Assembly (NCBI RefSeq): GCF_017982655.1
Contig: NZ_JABXYX010000012.1
Coordinates: 1 to 64,000 of the forward strand
DNA from: Brasilonema sp. CT11
GTDB lineage: Bacteria > Cyanobacteriota > Cyanobacteriia > Cyanobacteriales > Nostocaceae
Direction: 5' to 3'
DNA length: 64,000 nucleotides
Below, piece after piece: positions 28,201-36,543 of this stretch. Both the position numbers and the translations under genes were made by a program. The notes under the pieces are model-generated. The model made no database searches and was not told the origin of the DNA. It saw only the letters and a program-made list of their open reading frames with translations. Each line of letters starts with the position of its first letter. Position 1 is the first letter of the stretch.

Positions 28201-29261
28201 CTTGGTATCGCTTGCTGGGAGCAAAGCTAGGATGGCGGGCAGAAATCTCTACACCATCCTCTTTGATCCCCGATTTAGTGACAATCGGCGATGAAAGCTT
28301 TATTGCAGATGGTGTGATTATGGGTGTACCCAGAGTTGAGCGTGGACGGATGTCTTTGGAATCAACAAAGATTGGTAAGCGTGCTTTCATTGGTAACAGT
28401 GCCTTACTGCCAGCAGGCGTGATCATTGGCGATGACACCCTCATTGGCTGTATGTCTGTTACTCCCGCTGATAAAAGCTTAGTTGCTAAACCCGATACCT
28501 CCTGGTTCGGTTCCCCAGCCATTAACCTACCACAACGGCAAGTTGTCCAGGGTTTTTCAGTGGAATCGACCTATAAGCCACCGATGAGTTTGGTGCTGCA
28601 ACGCATGAGCTTTGAGGCAGTTCGAGTGCTGTTCCCTCTCAGCTGCATCGTCGCTCTGAGTTCGGTACTTATTGATACAATGATTAGGCTGAACGATGAT
28701 TGGGATGAATCGGCATTAATACTCATGTTGCCGTTCCTCTATCTCGGTTTTGGACTAGCAGCCACGGCGATCACCATCATTGCTAAATGGCTAATCATCG
28801 GTCGGTATAAATCGACAGAACGTCCTCTGTGGTCGAATTTCGTGTTTCGCTCAGAACTAGTTACTTGTATCCATGAAACCCTGGCAGTTCCCTTACTGGT
28901 GGATATGCTGCGAGGCACTCCCTTTATTAACTGGTATTTTCGCTTCATGGGCTGCAAAATTGGTAGACAGGTTTACACCGATACCACTGATATCACCGAA
29001 TTTGACACAATAGAGATTGGGAATGATGTCGCACTCAATAGTAATTGTGGTTTGCAAACCCACCTGTTTGAAGACCGTGTGATGAAGATATCAACCGTGA
29101 CTATTGGCGATCGCTGTTCGGTAGGCAGTGGTGCGATCGTTCTCTACGATACTGTCATGGAACCCGATTCCAACCTGGGCAACCTGTCCATGCTGATGAA
29201 AGGCGAATCCCTACCTGCTAGTACCTCTTGGGTGGGTTCTCCTGCCCGGATTGCTGAGTAG
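25275..29261 (+). CDS. Pls/PosA-type single-module NRPS (poly-amino-acid synthetase-like)
   Basis: The 1328-aa protein has an adenylation domain (about 30-540; motifs IYTSGSTGRPKG, YGPTET, TGDLGR, NGKTDR) and a carrier domain with Ser574 in DLGGHSLLA. It then has about 700 residues of three tandem units, each with membrane helices followed by a left-handed beta-helix-like segment ending WAGSPA, WFGSPA and WVGSPA. There is no condensation or thioesterase domain. This order and length match epsilon-poly-L-lysine synthetase (Pls, about 1319 aa) and PosA, in which the tandem C-terminal units join the monomers. Hand alignment to GrsA gives a pocket code of about DFEGIGTITK; the acidic residue at the third position (239) favours a basic amino acid. 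The product is a membrane-made homopolymer or amino-acid conjugate by inference. Confidence 0.88.
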   Translation: MENKYCKFNTQQYSKTIDSINTQFYKLGKPPQRLHYFFERQCDANPDVLALICDTERLSYAELDARANQLANYLLRRGIRSGSRVGILLERSVNTYVTLLAILKCGAAFVPLDPSFPQDRIAFIALDASVDLLVTTDKFADATAGICCQVLFLDAVAAAIAIQPANRIATVDSEDALCYIIYTSGSTGRPKGVAVNHSNICNYFTVCTPIYKVTQQDRVYQGITIAFDFSIEQIWVTFSVGATLIAAPGDYQLVGSDLALFLKKQEVTVLGCVPTLLATIDCDLPSVRLLIVGGEACSRDLVKRWSKPGCRMLNTYGPTETTITATWTEMQPDLPVTIGRPLPTYKVYILDENMHPVPPGEPGEICIGGIGVAQGYINLPEATAAKFVLDPFEQDSLNARMYRTGDLGRFTSNSEIEYLGRIDHQVKIRGYRIELTEIEAVLLENPEVENAIVSLVSNAVQELAAYITLRVNVADPKDLKNRLHTLLRSRLPSYMVPAFIEILDTIPTLPNGKTDRSKLPAPTQRMQRQHGSDQTLPVTLSKEESAIANIWQQLFPNAQISIEDDFFLDLGGHSLLAASLVSQLREQPKFSHVSMLDVYQCPTIAGLAARLTQQTALPNVPTAALPFHRTSRKRYLRSVPIQALGLIVILFCFALQWLLPYLTYTWTQENDASNLQSVFLSIAALAGIVPLMLGFSIVAKWLLLGRVKPGKYPLWGSFYLRWWFVKNLLSITPLHFLSGTPLLNVYYRLLGAKIGTNVYLNSVDIDVPDLVSIGADSSLGYEAGLLNATVEQGWLEIGSIKIGNRCFVGASAVLSTNTIMQENTSLEDLSMLPPLQRIPAREVWAGSPAAKVGINETKTISRPARLRRIYFGTLQAILLLTLPILELLPILPGVDQMYSMSDQHNWLLFSPLIALSFVILMPLQIAALKWLIVGRVKPGSCRLDSHRYVRLWYVDKLMALSLDIIRPLYATLYLLPWYRLLGAKLGWRAEISTPSSLIPDLVTIGDESFIADGVIMGVPRVERGRMSLESTKIGKRAFIGNSALLPAGVIIGDDTLIGCMSVTPADKSLVAKPDTSWFGSPAINLPQRQVVQGFSVESTYKPPMSLVLQRMSFEAVRVLFPLSCIVALSSVLIDTMIRLNDDWDESALILMLPFLYLGFGLAATAITIIAKWLIIGRYKSTERPLWSNFVFRSELVTCIHETLAVPLLVDMLRGTPFINWYFRFMGCKIGRQVYTDTTDITEFDTIEIGNDVALNSNCGLQTHLFEDRVMKISTVTIGDRCSVGSGAIVLYDTVMEPDSNLGNLSMLMKGESLPASTSWVGSPARIAE

Positions 29262-29300
29262 AGGGTGTAAGCTAAACAACAATGAATTAAGAAAATTGTA

Positions 29301-29402
29301 GGGGAGCCAGTGCTGCAGGAGGGTTTCCAACGCCAGATGCTTCACTTGGGGAGACCCCAAGACCGCACTGGCTCCTCCGTAGGCATCTGGCGTTGGGCAC
29401 TG
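29301..29402. repeat. Dispersed repeat with nested inverted arms (GGAGCCAGTGC family)
   Basis: GGAGCCAGTGC (from 29303) is inverted at GCACTGGCTCC (29365-29375), and CAACGCCAGATGC (29328-29340) is inverted at GCATCTGGCGTTG (29383-29395). Related copies are at about 30901-30975, 33020-33066, 43440-43490 and 58515-58568. Confidence 0.8.
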
Positions 29403-29480
29403 CGTGCTACCTACCAATAACCGAGGAAGATAAAAAGCAGTGCCCACAACAATCAATTAAGATGGCAATTAACGGACCCT

Positions 29481-30278
29481 ATGAAAATTTATATCAGCGC
29501 AGACATCGAAGGAATAGCTGGAATCAGTCACTGGGATGAAGCGACGCTGGGTAAATCAGAATACGATATCTTTCAAGAGCAAATGACCCGTGAAGTCATT
29601 GCAGCATGCGAAGGGGCAACAGCAGCTGGTGCAACTGAAATTATTGTTAAAGATGCCCATGACACAGGCAGAAATCTTGATCCTTATCAATTGCCCTATC
29701 CAGTACAACTTATTAGAGGATGGAGTGGTCATCCCTACAGCATGGTTCAAGAGTTAAACAGCAGTTTTACTGCATTAGTTTTGATTGGCTACCACTCACG
29801 GGCTGGATCTGCAAAGAATCCTCTGGCGCATACTTTGAGTGAAGAATTAAACTGTATTCTGCTGAATGATCAACCCATAGCCGAGTTCCATTTAGTAGCC
29901 ATGACTGCAGCGTATGAAAAAGTTCCTGTCGTATTTGTGTCTGGAGATTCTGCTGTGTGTGAAGCTGTAAAAGTTTATGACACAAACATTGAAACAGTGA
30001 CTACTAAGAAGGGAATTGGTGAGTCAGTATGGACGCTTCATCCGGAGGAAATTGTTAAGCAAATTCAAGCAGGTGTAGAAAGCGCATTGCAGCATCAACA
30101 TCAAATTGAGGTGAAACCCTTGCCTGATAATTTTAAGCTTGAAGTGCAATACAAGCATCCACCCGATGCTTACGAAAATTCCTTTTATCCAGGAGCAAAA
30201 CTACAAGGCGAACAATCAGTTGTCTTTGAGACAGATGATTGGTTCGAGGTGATACGTGCGCTTTGCTTTATTGTTTGA
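29481..30278 (+). CDS. M55 family D-aminopeptidase (DppA-like)
   Basis: This 265-aa zinc peptidase is of the DppA family. Expected zinc ligands are present at Asp8 and Glu10 (SADIEG), His60 (KDAHDTG), His105 (GYHSRAG) and Glu135 (AEFHL), very close to the positions in Bacillus DppA. DppA releases N-terminal D-amino acids from short peptides and forms a decamer in the cytoplasm. It lies 220 bases after the Pls-like gene on the same strand, separated by a dispersed repeat. A role in processing D-residue peptides from the cell wall or from the synthetase product is possible but unproven. Confidence 0.88.
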   Translation: MKIYISADIEGIAGISHWDEATLGKSEYDIFQEQMTREVIAACEGATAAGATEIIVKDAHDTGRNLDPYQLPYPVQLIRGWSGHPYSMVQELNSSFTALVLIGYHSRAGSAKNPLAHTLSEELNCILLNDQPIAEFHLVAMTAAYEKVPVVFVSGDSAVCEAVKVYDTNIETVTTKKGIGESVWTLHPEEIVKQIQAGVESALQHQHQIEVKPLPDNFKLEVQYKHPPDAYENSFYPGAKLQGEQSVVFETDDWFEVIRALCFIV

Positions 30279-30348
30279 TATCAAATCCGATTAATGAGTT
30301 ATTATAAGTCCGGTTTGTGCAAAAACCTTTAAACCCTTTTTCTCTGCT

Positions 30349-30367
30349 CGGGTGCGCCTTGCACCCG
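30349..30367 (+). terminator. Hairpin downstream of the M55 gene
   Basis: CGGGTGC (30349-30355) pairs with GCACCCG (30361-30367) over a 5-base loop. No T-run follows, so termination is uncertain. Confidence 0.35.
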
Positions 30368-30461
30368 GTGCAGCTTTAATGAGAAGTCTTTGCCCCTACG
30401 AAAACCTGTGGTTTAATTAACTGAATATAGCTGTAACTCATATTCGAGAGGTGAGTTGGTG

Positions 30462-30536
30462 ATGGATAATCAATATTCCATTGAAATTTTTAAAGACATT
30501 CGTGATAACTCGCCTGGAAGAGAGGTCATTTTTTGA
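30462..30536 (+). pseudogene. Phd/YefM antitoxin remnant with internal deletion
   Basis: The 24-codon frame MDNQYSI-EIFKDIRDNSPGREVIF joins what looks like the first residues of a Phd antitoxin (MxNQYSI) to its typical C-terminal end (RDNSPGREV), with the middle missing. Its stop overlaps the TTG start of the PIN toxin frame (TTGA at 30533-30536), as in intact vapBC-type operons. Confidence 0.6.
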
Positions 30537-30899
30537 CTGCCATCCGTTTTCTGCTTGATACCAATGTTTTGTCAGAACCACTGCGTCCGCGTCCAAATCC
30601 GAATGTGATGCAGATGCTACAACAACATCAGGGAGAAATTGCTACTTCAACAGTTGTGTGGCATGAGCTTTTGTTTGGCTGTTATCGACTACCGAGTATC
30701 AAACAAGAGGCGAATCATTGAGGCATATTTGACAACAGAAGTCAGGCAAAAAGTGCCATTACTACCTTATGATGCAGCAGCGGCAGAGTGGTTTGCTCTG
30801 GAAAGAGCTCGTTTAATGGCTGCTGGAAAAACACCGCCATATCTTGATGGACAAATTGCGGCAATTGCAAAAATTAACAATCTAACTTTAGTGAACTAG
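30533..30899 (+). pseudogene. PIN-domain (VapC-type) toxin, frameshifted and truncated
   Basis: The first frame (FLLDTNVLSEPLRPRPNPNV to about LPSIK) carries the first PIN acidic residue and the mid-domain Glu (VVWHELLFG). The frame then shifts by +1 near 30700-30715 and continues as RRIIEAYLTTEV to the acidic motif PPYLDGQIAAIAKINNLTLV. It stops at 30897-30899, where intact VapC proteins continue (LVTxNxxDF...). A dispersed repeat begins at this point, so the end was probably replaced by it. Together with the deleted antitoxin this is a dead toxin-antitoxin pair. Confidence 0.85.
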
Positions 30900-31000
30900 C
30901 GCCGTGCGGGGGTTCCCGAGCCAGTGCGTTGGGCGGGTTTCCCGACTTGAAGCACCTGGCGTCCCGTTGAGGCGACTAGTGAACCCGAAGGGTGACAAAC
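30900..31000. repeat. Dispersed repeat at the broken toxin end
   Basis: Contains gagccagtgcgttggg and gcacctggcgtcccgttg, related to the repeat at 29301-29402. The remaining bases up to 31180 show no gene and should contain the promoter of the histidine phosphatase/glucokinase pair. Confidence 0.6.
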
Positions 31001-31180
31001 AACACACTAGACTACATTAATTTTCAAGATTTACAGCTAGAGAATTGCTTCATCACTAAATAAATTATCCCATTACAAATAGTGACACACTCTGTAATAT
31101 TATTTAACTGATAGTCTACGCTAACGGGCTGCATACGTAAAGCCACAGGCTTTACTCTAGCAAAAACGCTATATTATACC

Positions 31181-31828
31181 ATGAGTCAAATTGTTTGGAT
31201 CGCAAGACACGCCAACCGTCTCGACTTTGTTAACCCTGATTGGTTTCTCACAGCAGAACGACGCTACGATCCACCACTTTCTGAAGATGGTATGGTGCAA
31301 GCGCAGCAGTTAGCCAATCGCCTCAAGCGAGAGCATATTACTCATATTTTTGCTTCCCCCTTCCTGCGGACAGTACAAACAGCAAACGCCGTGGCAGAAG
31401 TTCTTGATTTGCCGATCAAACTAGAAACAGGCTTAAGCGAATGGCTGAATCCCGTCTGGATGACAGAAGAACCACTGCGACTCTTAACCCGAGGATTAGC
31501 AGAATTATTCCCCAGAATAGACATCAGCTATACTCCGCGCATTGCAGTAAATTACCCAGAAACTTACGAAAAAATGCAGGAGCGCTCAGGACAAACTGCC
31601 AGATGCCTAACAACAGAATTCTCTCCAGAAAATATTCTTTTAGTGGGACATGGTGCGTCGGTATTGGGGGCGGCAATAGGCTTAGTAGGTGAAATTGCCA
31701 GAACGGAAGTGAAGGCTTCTCTATGTTCTTTAGTAAAAGTTGTGCGTCAACATCCAGAGTGGTTGCTAGAACTAAAGGGAGATACCTCGCATTTAACTCA
31801 GGTAGAAGAAGTTATTCGGTTTAACTAA
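31181..31828 (+). CDS. Histidine phosphatase superfamily protein
   Basis: This 215-aa protein has the phosphoglycerate-mutase fold motif at the N-terminus (IARHANR, with the catalytic His; the usual RHG/RHGE reads RHAN), the segment FASPFLRTVQTAN and the second catalytic His in LLVGHGASV. It probably acts on small phosphorylated metabolites. It is 11 bases upstream of glucokinase and likely forms an operon with it. Confidence 0.85.
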   Translation: MSQIVWIARHANRLDFVNPDWFLTAERRYDPPLSEDGMVQAQQLANRLKREHITHIFASPFLRTVQTANAVAEVLDLPIKLETGLSEWLNPVWMTEEPLRLLTRGLAELFPRIDISYTPRIAVNYPETYEKMQERSGQTARCLTTEFSPENILLVGHGASVLGAAIGLVGEIARTEVKASLCSLVKVVRQHPEWLLELKGDTSHLTQVEEVIRFN

Positions 31829-31839
31829 GAACAACTCAC

Positions 31840-32865
31840 ATGACATTACTATTGGCAGGAGACATCGGCGGCACGAAAACCATCTTACGATTGGTTGAAG
31901 CATCACAAAAAGCTTCATTACACACTATCTGTGAGGAACGGTACCCCAGTGGAGACTTTCCCGATTTGGTGCCGATGGTACAAAAGTTCTTGCTTAAGGC
32001 TAACACACAAACTCCAGAAAAAGCGTGTTTTGCCATTGCAGGACCAGTGGTGCAAAATACCGCTAAGCTGACTAATTTAGCTTGGTTCCTTGAGAGTGAA
32101 CGTTTACAACAAGAACTCGGTATATCTCATGTAACTCTCATCAACGACTTTGCAGCTGTTGGCTATGGTGTTTTAGGTTTAGACAACCAAGATCTGCTAA
32201 CTTTACAGGCTGGCAAACCCAACCCCGAAGCCCCTATTGCTATTATTGGTGCTGGTACTGGTTTGGGACAAGGATTTTTGATTAAGCAGGGACAGAGCTA
32301 TCAAGTTTTTGCTTCTGAAGGTGGACACGTTGACTTTGCCCCCCGTACCGAATTAGAGTTTCAACTTTTGAAATACCTGCTGGATAAACATGATGTCCAA
32401 CGGGTTTCTGTAGAACGAGTCGTTTCTGGGATGGGAATTCTAGCAATTTACCAATTTCTACGAGACCGCAAAATTGCTACTGAATCACCAGAAATTGCCC
32501 AAATCATAAGAAAGTGCGAACAAGAAGTGGGAGGGCAAGAAAAAAGCGTTGATCCAGGCGCTGTCATTGGTAATGCTGCATTACAGAAAAGCGATCGCCT
32601 TTGTGAACAAACCATGCAGTTATTTGTAGAAGCCTACGCTGCAGAAGCAGGTAATATTGCACTTAAACTTCTACCTTACGGTGGTTTGTACGTTGCTGGT
32701 GGAATTGCTCCTAAAATACTGCCTTTAATTCAACAAGACAGCTTCATCCTCAATTTCACTCAAAAAGGTAGGATGCGTCCTCTGCTTGAAGATATACCCG
32801 TTTATGTTGTCCTAAATCAACAAGTAGGACTCATTGGTGCTGCCATTTGTGCTACTAGGTTATGA
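31840..32865 (+). CDS. glk: Glucokinase
   Basis: This 341-aa ROK-unrelated bacterial glucokinase (Glk family) has phosphate-binding AGDIGGTKT at the N-terminus, the segment CFAIAGPV, catalytic Asp in TLINDFAAVGYG, GAGTGLGQGFL for ATP/glucose binding, and the EGGHVDFAP motif. It phosphorylates glucose for the oxidative pentose phosphate pathway and glycogen turnover. It is translated just after the histidine phosphatase gene. Confidence 0.93.
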   Translation: MTLLLAGDIGGTKTILRLVEASQKASLHTICEERYPSGDFPDLVPMVQKFLLKANTQTPEKACFAIAGPVVQNTAKLTNLAWFLESERLQQELGISHVTLINDFAAVGYGVLGLDNQDLLTLQAGKPNPEAPIAIIGAGTGLGQGFLIKQGQSYQVFASEGGHVDFAPRTELEFQLLKYLLDKHDVQRVSVERVVSGMGILAIYQFLRDRKIATESPEIAQIIRKCEQEVGGQEKSVDPGAVIGNAALQKSDRLCEQTMQLFVEAYAAEAGNIALKLLPYGGLYVAGGIAPKILPLIQQDSFILNFTQKGRMRPLLEDIPVYVVLNQQVGLIGAAICATRL

Positions 32866-33109
32866 CTACTAGTAGCATAGTTGAAAGTAGGGTAGTAACG
32901 GGCTATGTTCCTACCCTATTTTGAATTGATGAAAAAGCGCCTGCAAATGCGTCAATAATTAGGGGTGTACCACGCTGGAAAATTCTTTCTTTTCCCCTAC
33001 ACCCTTACACCCCTATACACGCCAGATACCTACGGAGGGAGACCCTCCTGCAGTACTGGCTCCCCTACACCCCTTTCTTGGTTAGAGTCACTGCATCGCT
33101 AATCAACTA

Positions 33110-33745
33110 TTAGAATTTGGTTAAGTCGTATGCACCTCCACGTTCAAGGGCGCGTTTATAAGCAGGTCGCGCATGGATGCGCTCGACAAATTCCTTGATC
33201 TTTGGTCGGTTCTCGACCTGTTCGCGAAGCTGGACGAGCATTTCCAGCGGAAAGCTCATTTGGATATCGGCGGCAGTGAATTCTTCGCCTACAAACCACG
33301 TGTTCTTACGAAGCTCGCCTTCTACGTAGTCAAAATGAAGCTTGATCTGTGGCGCTATGAACGCATCTTGAGCGCCGCTGTCCCCTTTGCCAAAATGTTT
33401 GAAAACTACCTTCATCACCAGCGGTGGCATTGCAGAACCTTCGCCGTAATGCAGCCAATACGTGTAGCGCAGACGCTCCGGCGTACCCGATGCTGGGATT
33501 AACCGACCATTGCCGTAGCGATCCACTATGTATTCGATAATGGCACCCGACTCAGCGATCGTCAGGTCTGCATCTGTGATCACGGGTGACTTGCCGAGTG
33601 GATGGATTTGGTACAGCGACGCTGGTGCCAGCATCGTCTGAGCATCGCGTTCATAGTACTTGATTTCGTATTCGATACCTAATTCTTCGAGCAGCCATAG
33701 TACGCGCTGCGATCGCGAGTTGTTGAGATGATGGACAACGATCAT
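33110..33745 (-). CDS. Glutathione S-transferase family protein
   Basis: This 211-aa protein has an N-terminal thioredoxin-like GST domain (VHHLNNSRSQRVLWLLEELG with the catalytic Ser region, cis-Pro in GKSPVI and the ESGAIIEYI motif) and a C-terminal all-helical domain containing FTAADIQMSFPLEM. It probably conjugates or reduces electrophiles with glutathione. Translation is likely strong: AGGAGGAGGG lies directly upstream of the ATG at 33745. Local base composition is more GC-rich than the neighbours (for example cgcgctgcgatcgcgag), which hints at transfer. Confidence 0.9.
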   Translation of the reverse strand: MIVVHHLNNSRSQRVLWLLEELGIEYEIKYYERDAQTMLAPASLYQIHPLGKSPVITDADLTIAESGAIIEYIVDRYGNGRLIPASGTPERLRYTYWLHYGEGSAMPPLVMKVVFKHFGKGDSGAQDAFIAPQIKLHFDYVEGELRKNTWFVGEEFTAADIQMSFPLEMLVQLREQVENRPKIKEFVERIHARPAYKRALERGGAYDLTKF

Positions 33746-34031
33746 AAAACCCTCCTCCTAGTGGCTGATTGCTGTTTGATTTCGGCTAATCTGTAAGTAT
33801 TTATTAGAAACAGTTTTTTAACCTGAATCCCCCAATTGGGTGCTTAGCCAGACAGTTTTCAGCCTAATTTTTTGATTGCATTATGTCACCCTCAGCTTAG
33901 CTTGAGACTCCCCTGAAAAATTCATTCTTTAGAGGTCATTTGTAGAAAAAAACTGAAGAATAGTTCGTAACGGGTGACTCTGTAGGCATTCGTTAAATTT
34001 TCAGAAAAAGTGCTTTTTGTCAATCATTGCG
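33746..34031. other. Intergenic region
   Basis: No gene, repeat family or stable hairpin was identified. It should contain the promoter of the GST gene. Confidence 0.4.
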
Positions 34032-34196
34032 TTAATAATCATTGTCAGCCACACACATCCCTTTACATTTAATACCGTTCGTAGCAGTGCGCCGACAATG
34101 AGAACATAGAACTTTTTCGTTTTCTGTTTCTTTATTAGTCTTGATACTAGTGCTTGGCGTAAGAAAGTCTTTTTCGGTCTGGATTTTTATAGTCAT
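34032..34196 (-). CDS. Small Cys-rich protein, 54 aa (possible zinc-binding)
   Basis: The C-terminal half reads VLCSHCRRTATNGIKCKGMC followed by VADNDY; the four cysteines in CxxC-x9-CxxxC spacing suggest a zinc knuckle, and the ending looks conserved rather than random. The N-terminal half is Lys/Thr/Glu rich and probably disordered. The ATG at 34196 is preferred over a TTG at 34226; no strong ribosome-binding site is visible. It lies alone between larger genes. I believe similar short proteins occur in other cyanobacteria, but cannot name the family. Confidence 0.55.
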   Translation of the reverse strand: MTIKIQTEKDFLTPSTSIKTNKETENEKVLCSHCRRTATNGIKCKGMCVADNDY

Positions 34197-34444
34197 AAAG
34201 TAGTTTTTGTAAGAGAATGTTTTCAAAGTATAGTTTTTGTTATGTTTTTAGCGTAGCGTGCGTTCTTGACGCTTAGCATTTCAGCTTCAACGAAAAATTG
34301 AGATTTTGAGTCCAGGGGACACGCTACTTTTGAGGATTCCTCGCAAATCCAACAAATCGTACTACCTGAGCGTGAACGCAAAAGGCAGAGAAGATTCTTC
34401 CTGCCTTATTGCTGTCCTAGGATCGCAGCTAAGAGTGCTATCCC

Positions 34445-35422
34445 CTAAACTTGATGCGAAGCCAAAAAAGCTTCCACTTCATCTGCGGTGGGTTGAGATG
34501 CGATCGCCCCCGCTTTCATCGTCGTTAATGCCCCCGTTGCACTTGCATATTTCACGATTTTTCTCGCGGTTTCTGAATCATTTAAGCTTTGAATACCATG
34601 AGTCAGCAACTGGTGCATGAAACCAGCAACAAAGCTATCCCCTGCACCTGTTGTATCAACGACGGAGAGAGAAAAAGCAGGTAATTTGCCTTCGTTTTCG
34701 CCAAGGCAGTAGGCGCAGCCATGTTCTCCATCAGTTACCAGCACACCGTCAACGGTGCCAACTCGGTAAGTGATTACCCCTGGATCTGCGGTATCAAATA
34801 GCCATTCTGCTTCTTCTTTTGAAAGTTTGATAAAGTCTATATACTTAAATAATTCTTGAATTTTTTGTGGAGCTATGTCAGGATTTGTCCAAAATACCGG
34901 ACGCCAGTTGACATCGAGCAAAATTTTGACATCATATTGCTCTGCCATTTGAAGTGCGCGGTGAATTGCTTGCGCACTTTCAGGATACGCTAGTCCCAGA
35001 GTACCTAAAATCAGAAAATCTGCTGCTTGAAATAACTCCTTGGGTATTTGATCAGCTTTGAGGCGCGTATCAGCAAATTCTGTAGTTTCATAATCTTTAA
35101 ATCCAGCAAAAGTGCGATCGCCCTCAAGAGAACGCACAACATTTACTTGCCGCGTTGGTGCTGTAGAATGACGCTGTACTCCAGTTGTAGCTACACCCAC
35201 TTCTTCTAACAATTCTACCAATTCGTTACCTGGTTCGTCCTCACCAACACAACCAATAAATGCCACTGGTGTCCCCAGCTTCACTAAAGCACAGGCTACG
35301 TTAGCTGGTGCTCCTCCAGGGTAGGCAGTCCATGACTCAACTTCTTCTAGCTTTCGCCCCAGTTGATCAGCTAAACGATCAAATAAAACTTCACCCAGGC
35401 ACAAAACACGGGGATTACTCAT
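34445..35422 (-). CDS. PfkB-family carbohydrate kinase (fructokinase-like)
   Basis: This 325-aa protein has the PfkB N-terminal motif YPGGAPANVACALVKLG and the C-terminal ATP/catalytic motif DTTGAGDSFVAGF with the base Asp. The opening LCLGEVLFDRLAD fits bacterial fructokinases. It would convert fructose to fructose 6-phosphate, for example after sucrose cleavage by invertase. It is transcribed away from the LuxR gene, leaving a 430-base promoter region. Confidence 0.87.
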   Translation of the reverse strand: MSNPRVLCLGEVLFDRLADQLGRKLEEVESWTAYPGGAPANVACALVKLGTPVAFIGCVGEDEPGNELVELLEEVGVATTGVQRHSTAPTRQVNVVRSLEGDRTFAGFKDYETTEFADTRLKADQIPKELFQAADFLILGTLGLAYPESAQAIHRALQMAEQYDVKILLDVNWRPVFWTNPDIAPQKIQELFKYIDFIKLSKEEAEWLFDTADPGVITYRVGTVDGVLVTDGEHGCAYCLGENEGKLPAFSLSVVDTTGAGDSFVAGFMHQLLTHGIQSLNDSETARKIVKYASATGALTTMKAGAIASQPTADEVEAFLASHQV

Positions 35423-35854
35423 TGAATTTCAGATTTTGGATTAGGATTTGCCAGTATAAAATCTACAATAATTTGCGTCACTATGTCGGCAATCGTTCAT
35501 ACAATGAAATAGCAATTTCTATGAATCAATTTAGCCATTAACGATGGTGAACACTGCTTATTTGCCATCAGTATTATTTCTATTATTTTAAATTGAAATT
35601 TTATAAAAATTACTTATAAATAACTGATTTGGGATGAGGTGAAGTGTAATGGTGTGGGGGGAGCAGGGATAGCGTCCTGATAATTTCGGGTTTTCAATCT
35701 TGATCTTTTTCTATCTTTTGCTCTACTCTGTAAACCCAACTCTCAAAGAAAAAATAGTATTTATGCTTACACTTGAAACATCTACCTACAAAAGAATCTT
35801 CTAGAATGGGATAGAGCGATTGAGTACATATACTAAGGAGGATAAAGTAACTCT
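35423..35854. other. Divergent promoter region between fructokinase and LuxR genes
   Basis: About 430 bases without coding character. An AGGAGG lies at about 35836-35841, upstream of the LuxR start at a long spacing of 13 bases. No operator could be assigned. Confidence 0.4.
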
Positions 35855-36124
35855 ATGGCTGGTGGCGAGTCTCAGACCCCCGTTAGTCTGTCAGACAGAG
35901 AACTGCAAATTATCGATTTAGTGGCCGCTGGCTTAACTAACCAAGAGATTGCAGGTAAATTAGAAATAAGCAAGCGTACCGTTGATAATCATATCAGCAA
36001 TATTCTCACCAAAACAGGTACCGACAACCGAGTGGCTCTTGTCCGCTGGGCTTTGCAATGGGGCAAAGTCTGCCTGAATGATGTTAATTGCTGTACTTTA
36101 CCTCGGCCTGAGCAAAAAGAATAG
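35855..36124 (+). CDS. Small LuxR-type transcriptional regulator, 89 aa
   Basis: The protein is little more than a LuxR/FixJ helix-turn-helix (SLSDRELQIIDLVAAGLTNQ with recognition helix SKRTVDNHISNIL), without a receiver domain. Two C-terminal cysteines (Cys-Leu and NCC) may be redox-active. Its size and redox-capable cysteines recall PedR of Synechocystis, a small LuxR protein responding to photosynthetic electron transport, but orthology is not shown. Confidence 0.85.
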   Translation: MAGGESQTPVSLSDRELQIIDLVAAGLTNQEIAGKLEISKRTVDNHISNILTKTGTDNRVALVRWALQWGKVCLNDVNCCTLPRPEQKE

Positions 36125-36543
36125 ATAAACTGCTAGTATACTGCCAAGCTCATTTTGACTGGTTACTTATTGTTCTCCTCACAACTTAACGTATAAGTGT
36201 AAACCTCTCAAAATCAAGCACGACAGAGTACTCGACTATGTTGTCTTGGGTAGAGGTTGTATTTCCTCAGATTATTCCAGCTGTACGCATAAGGACACGA
36301 AAAGCGCGGCAGAAAGCGCAACTTTGCTCTTTTTTGAGTTTGTCCACCAGAGCAGAGAAACCAAGCTTTCTTGGCTTTTAAATGGAAGAACCTTGCCGTT
36401 GCTATGTGTCCTTATTAAGATTTTGCCTTTAGTCAATCAAAGTAAACCAAATAGTAAACAAAATTTAGCAACTCTCTCCAGGCTAAAACGCTACATTAAA
36501 AAGAAATCTCTATTGGTTTATTAGCTTAGGAAGCAGTGTAGCA
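36125..36543. other. Intergenic region upstream of the DUF6391 gene
   Basis: A 92-codon frame at 36246-36524 exists, but its product (Cys/Ser/Lys-rich, no domain) and the lack of a ribosome-binding site argue against a gene. AGGAAG at about 36527 likely serves the next gene. Confidence 0.4.

Noticed and set aside
36246-36524. 92-codon ORF between the LuxR and DUF6391 genes
   Set aside because: There is no domain, no ribosome-binding site and an odd Lys/Ser/Cys composition; it probably arises by chance in an intergenic region.
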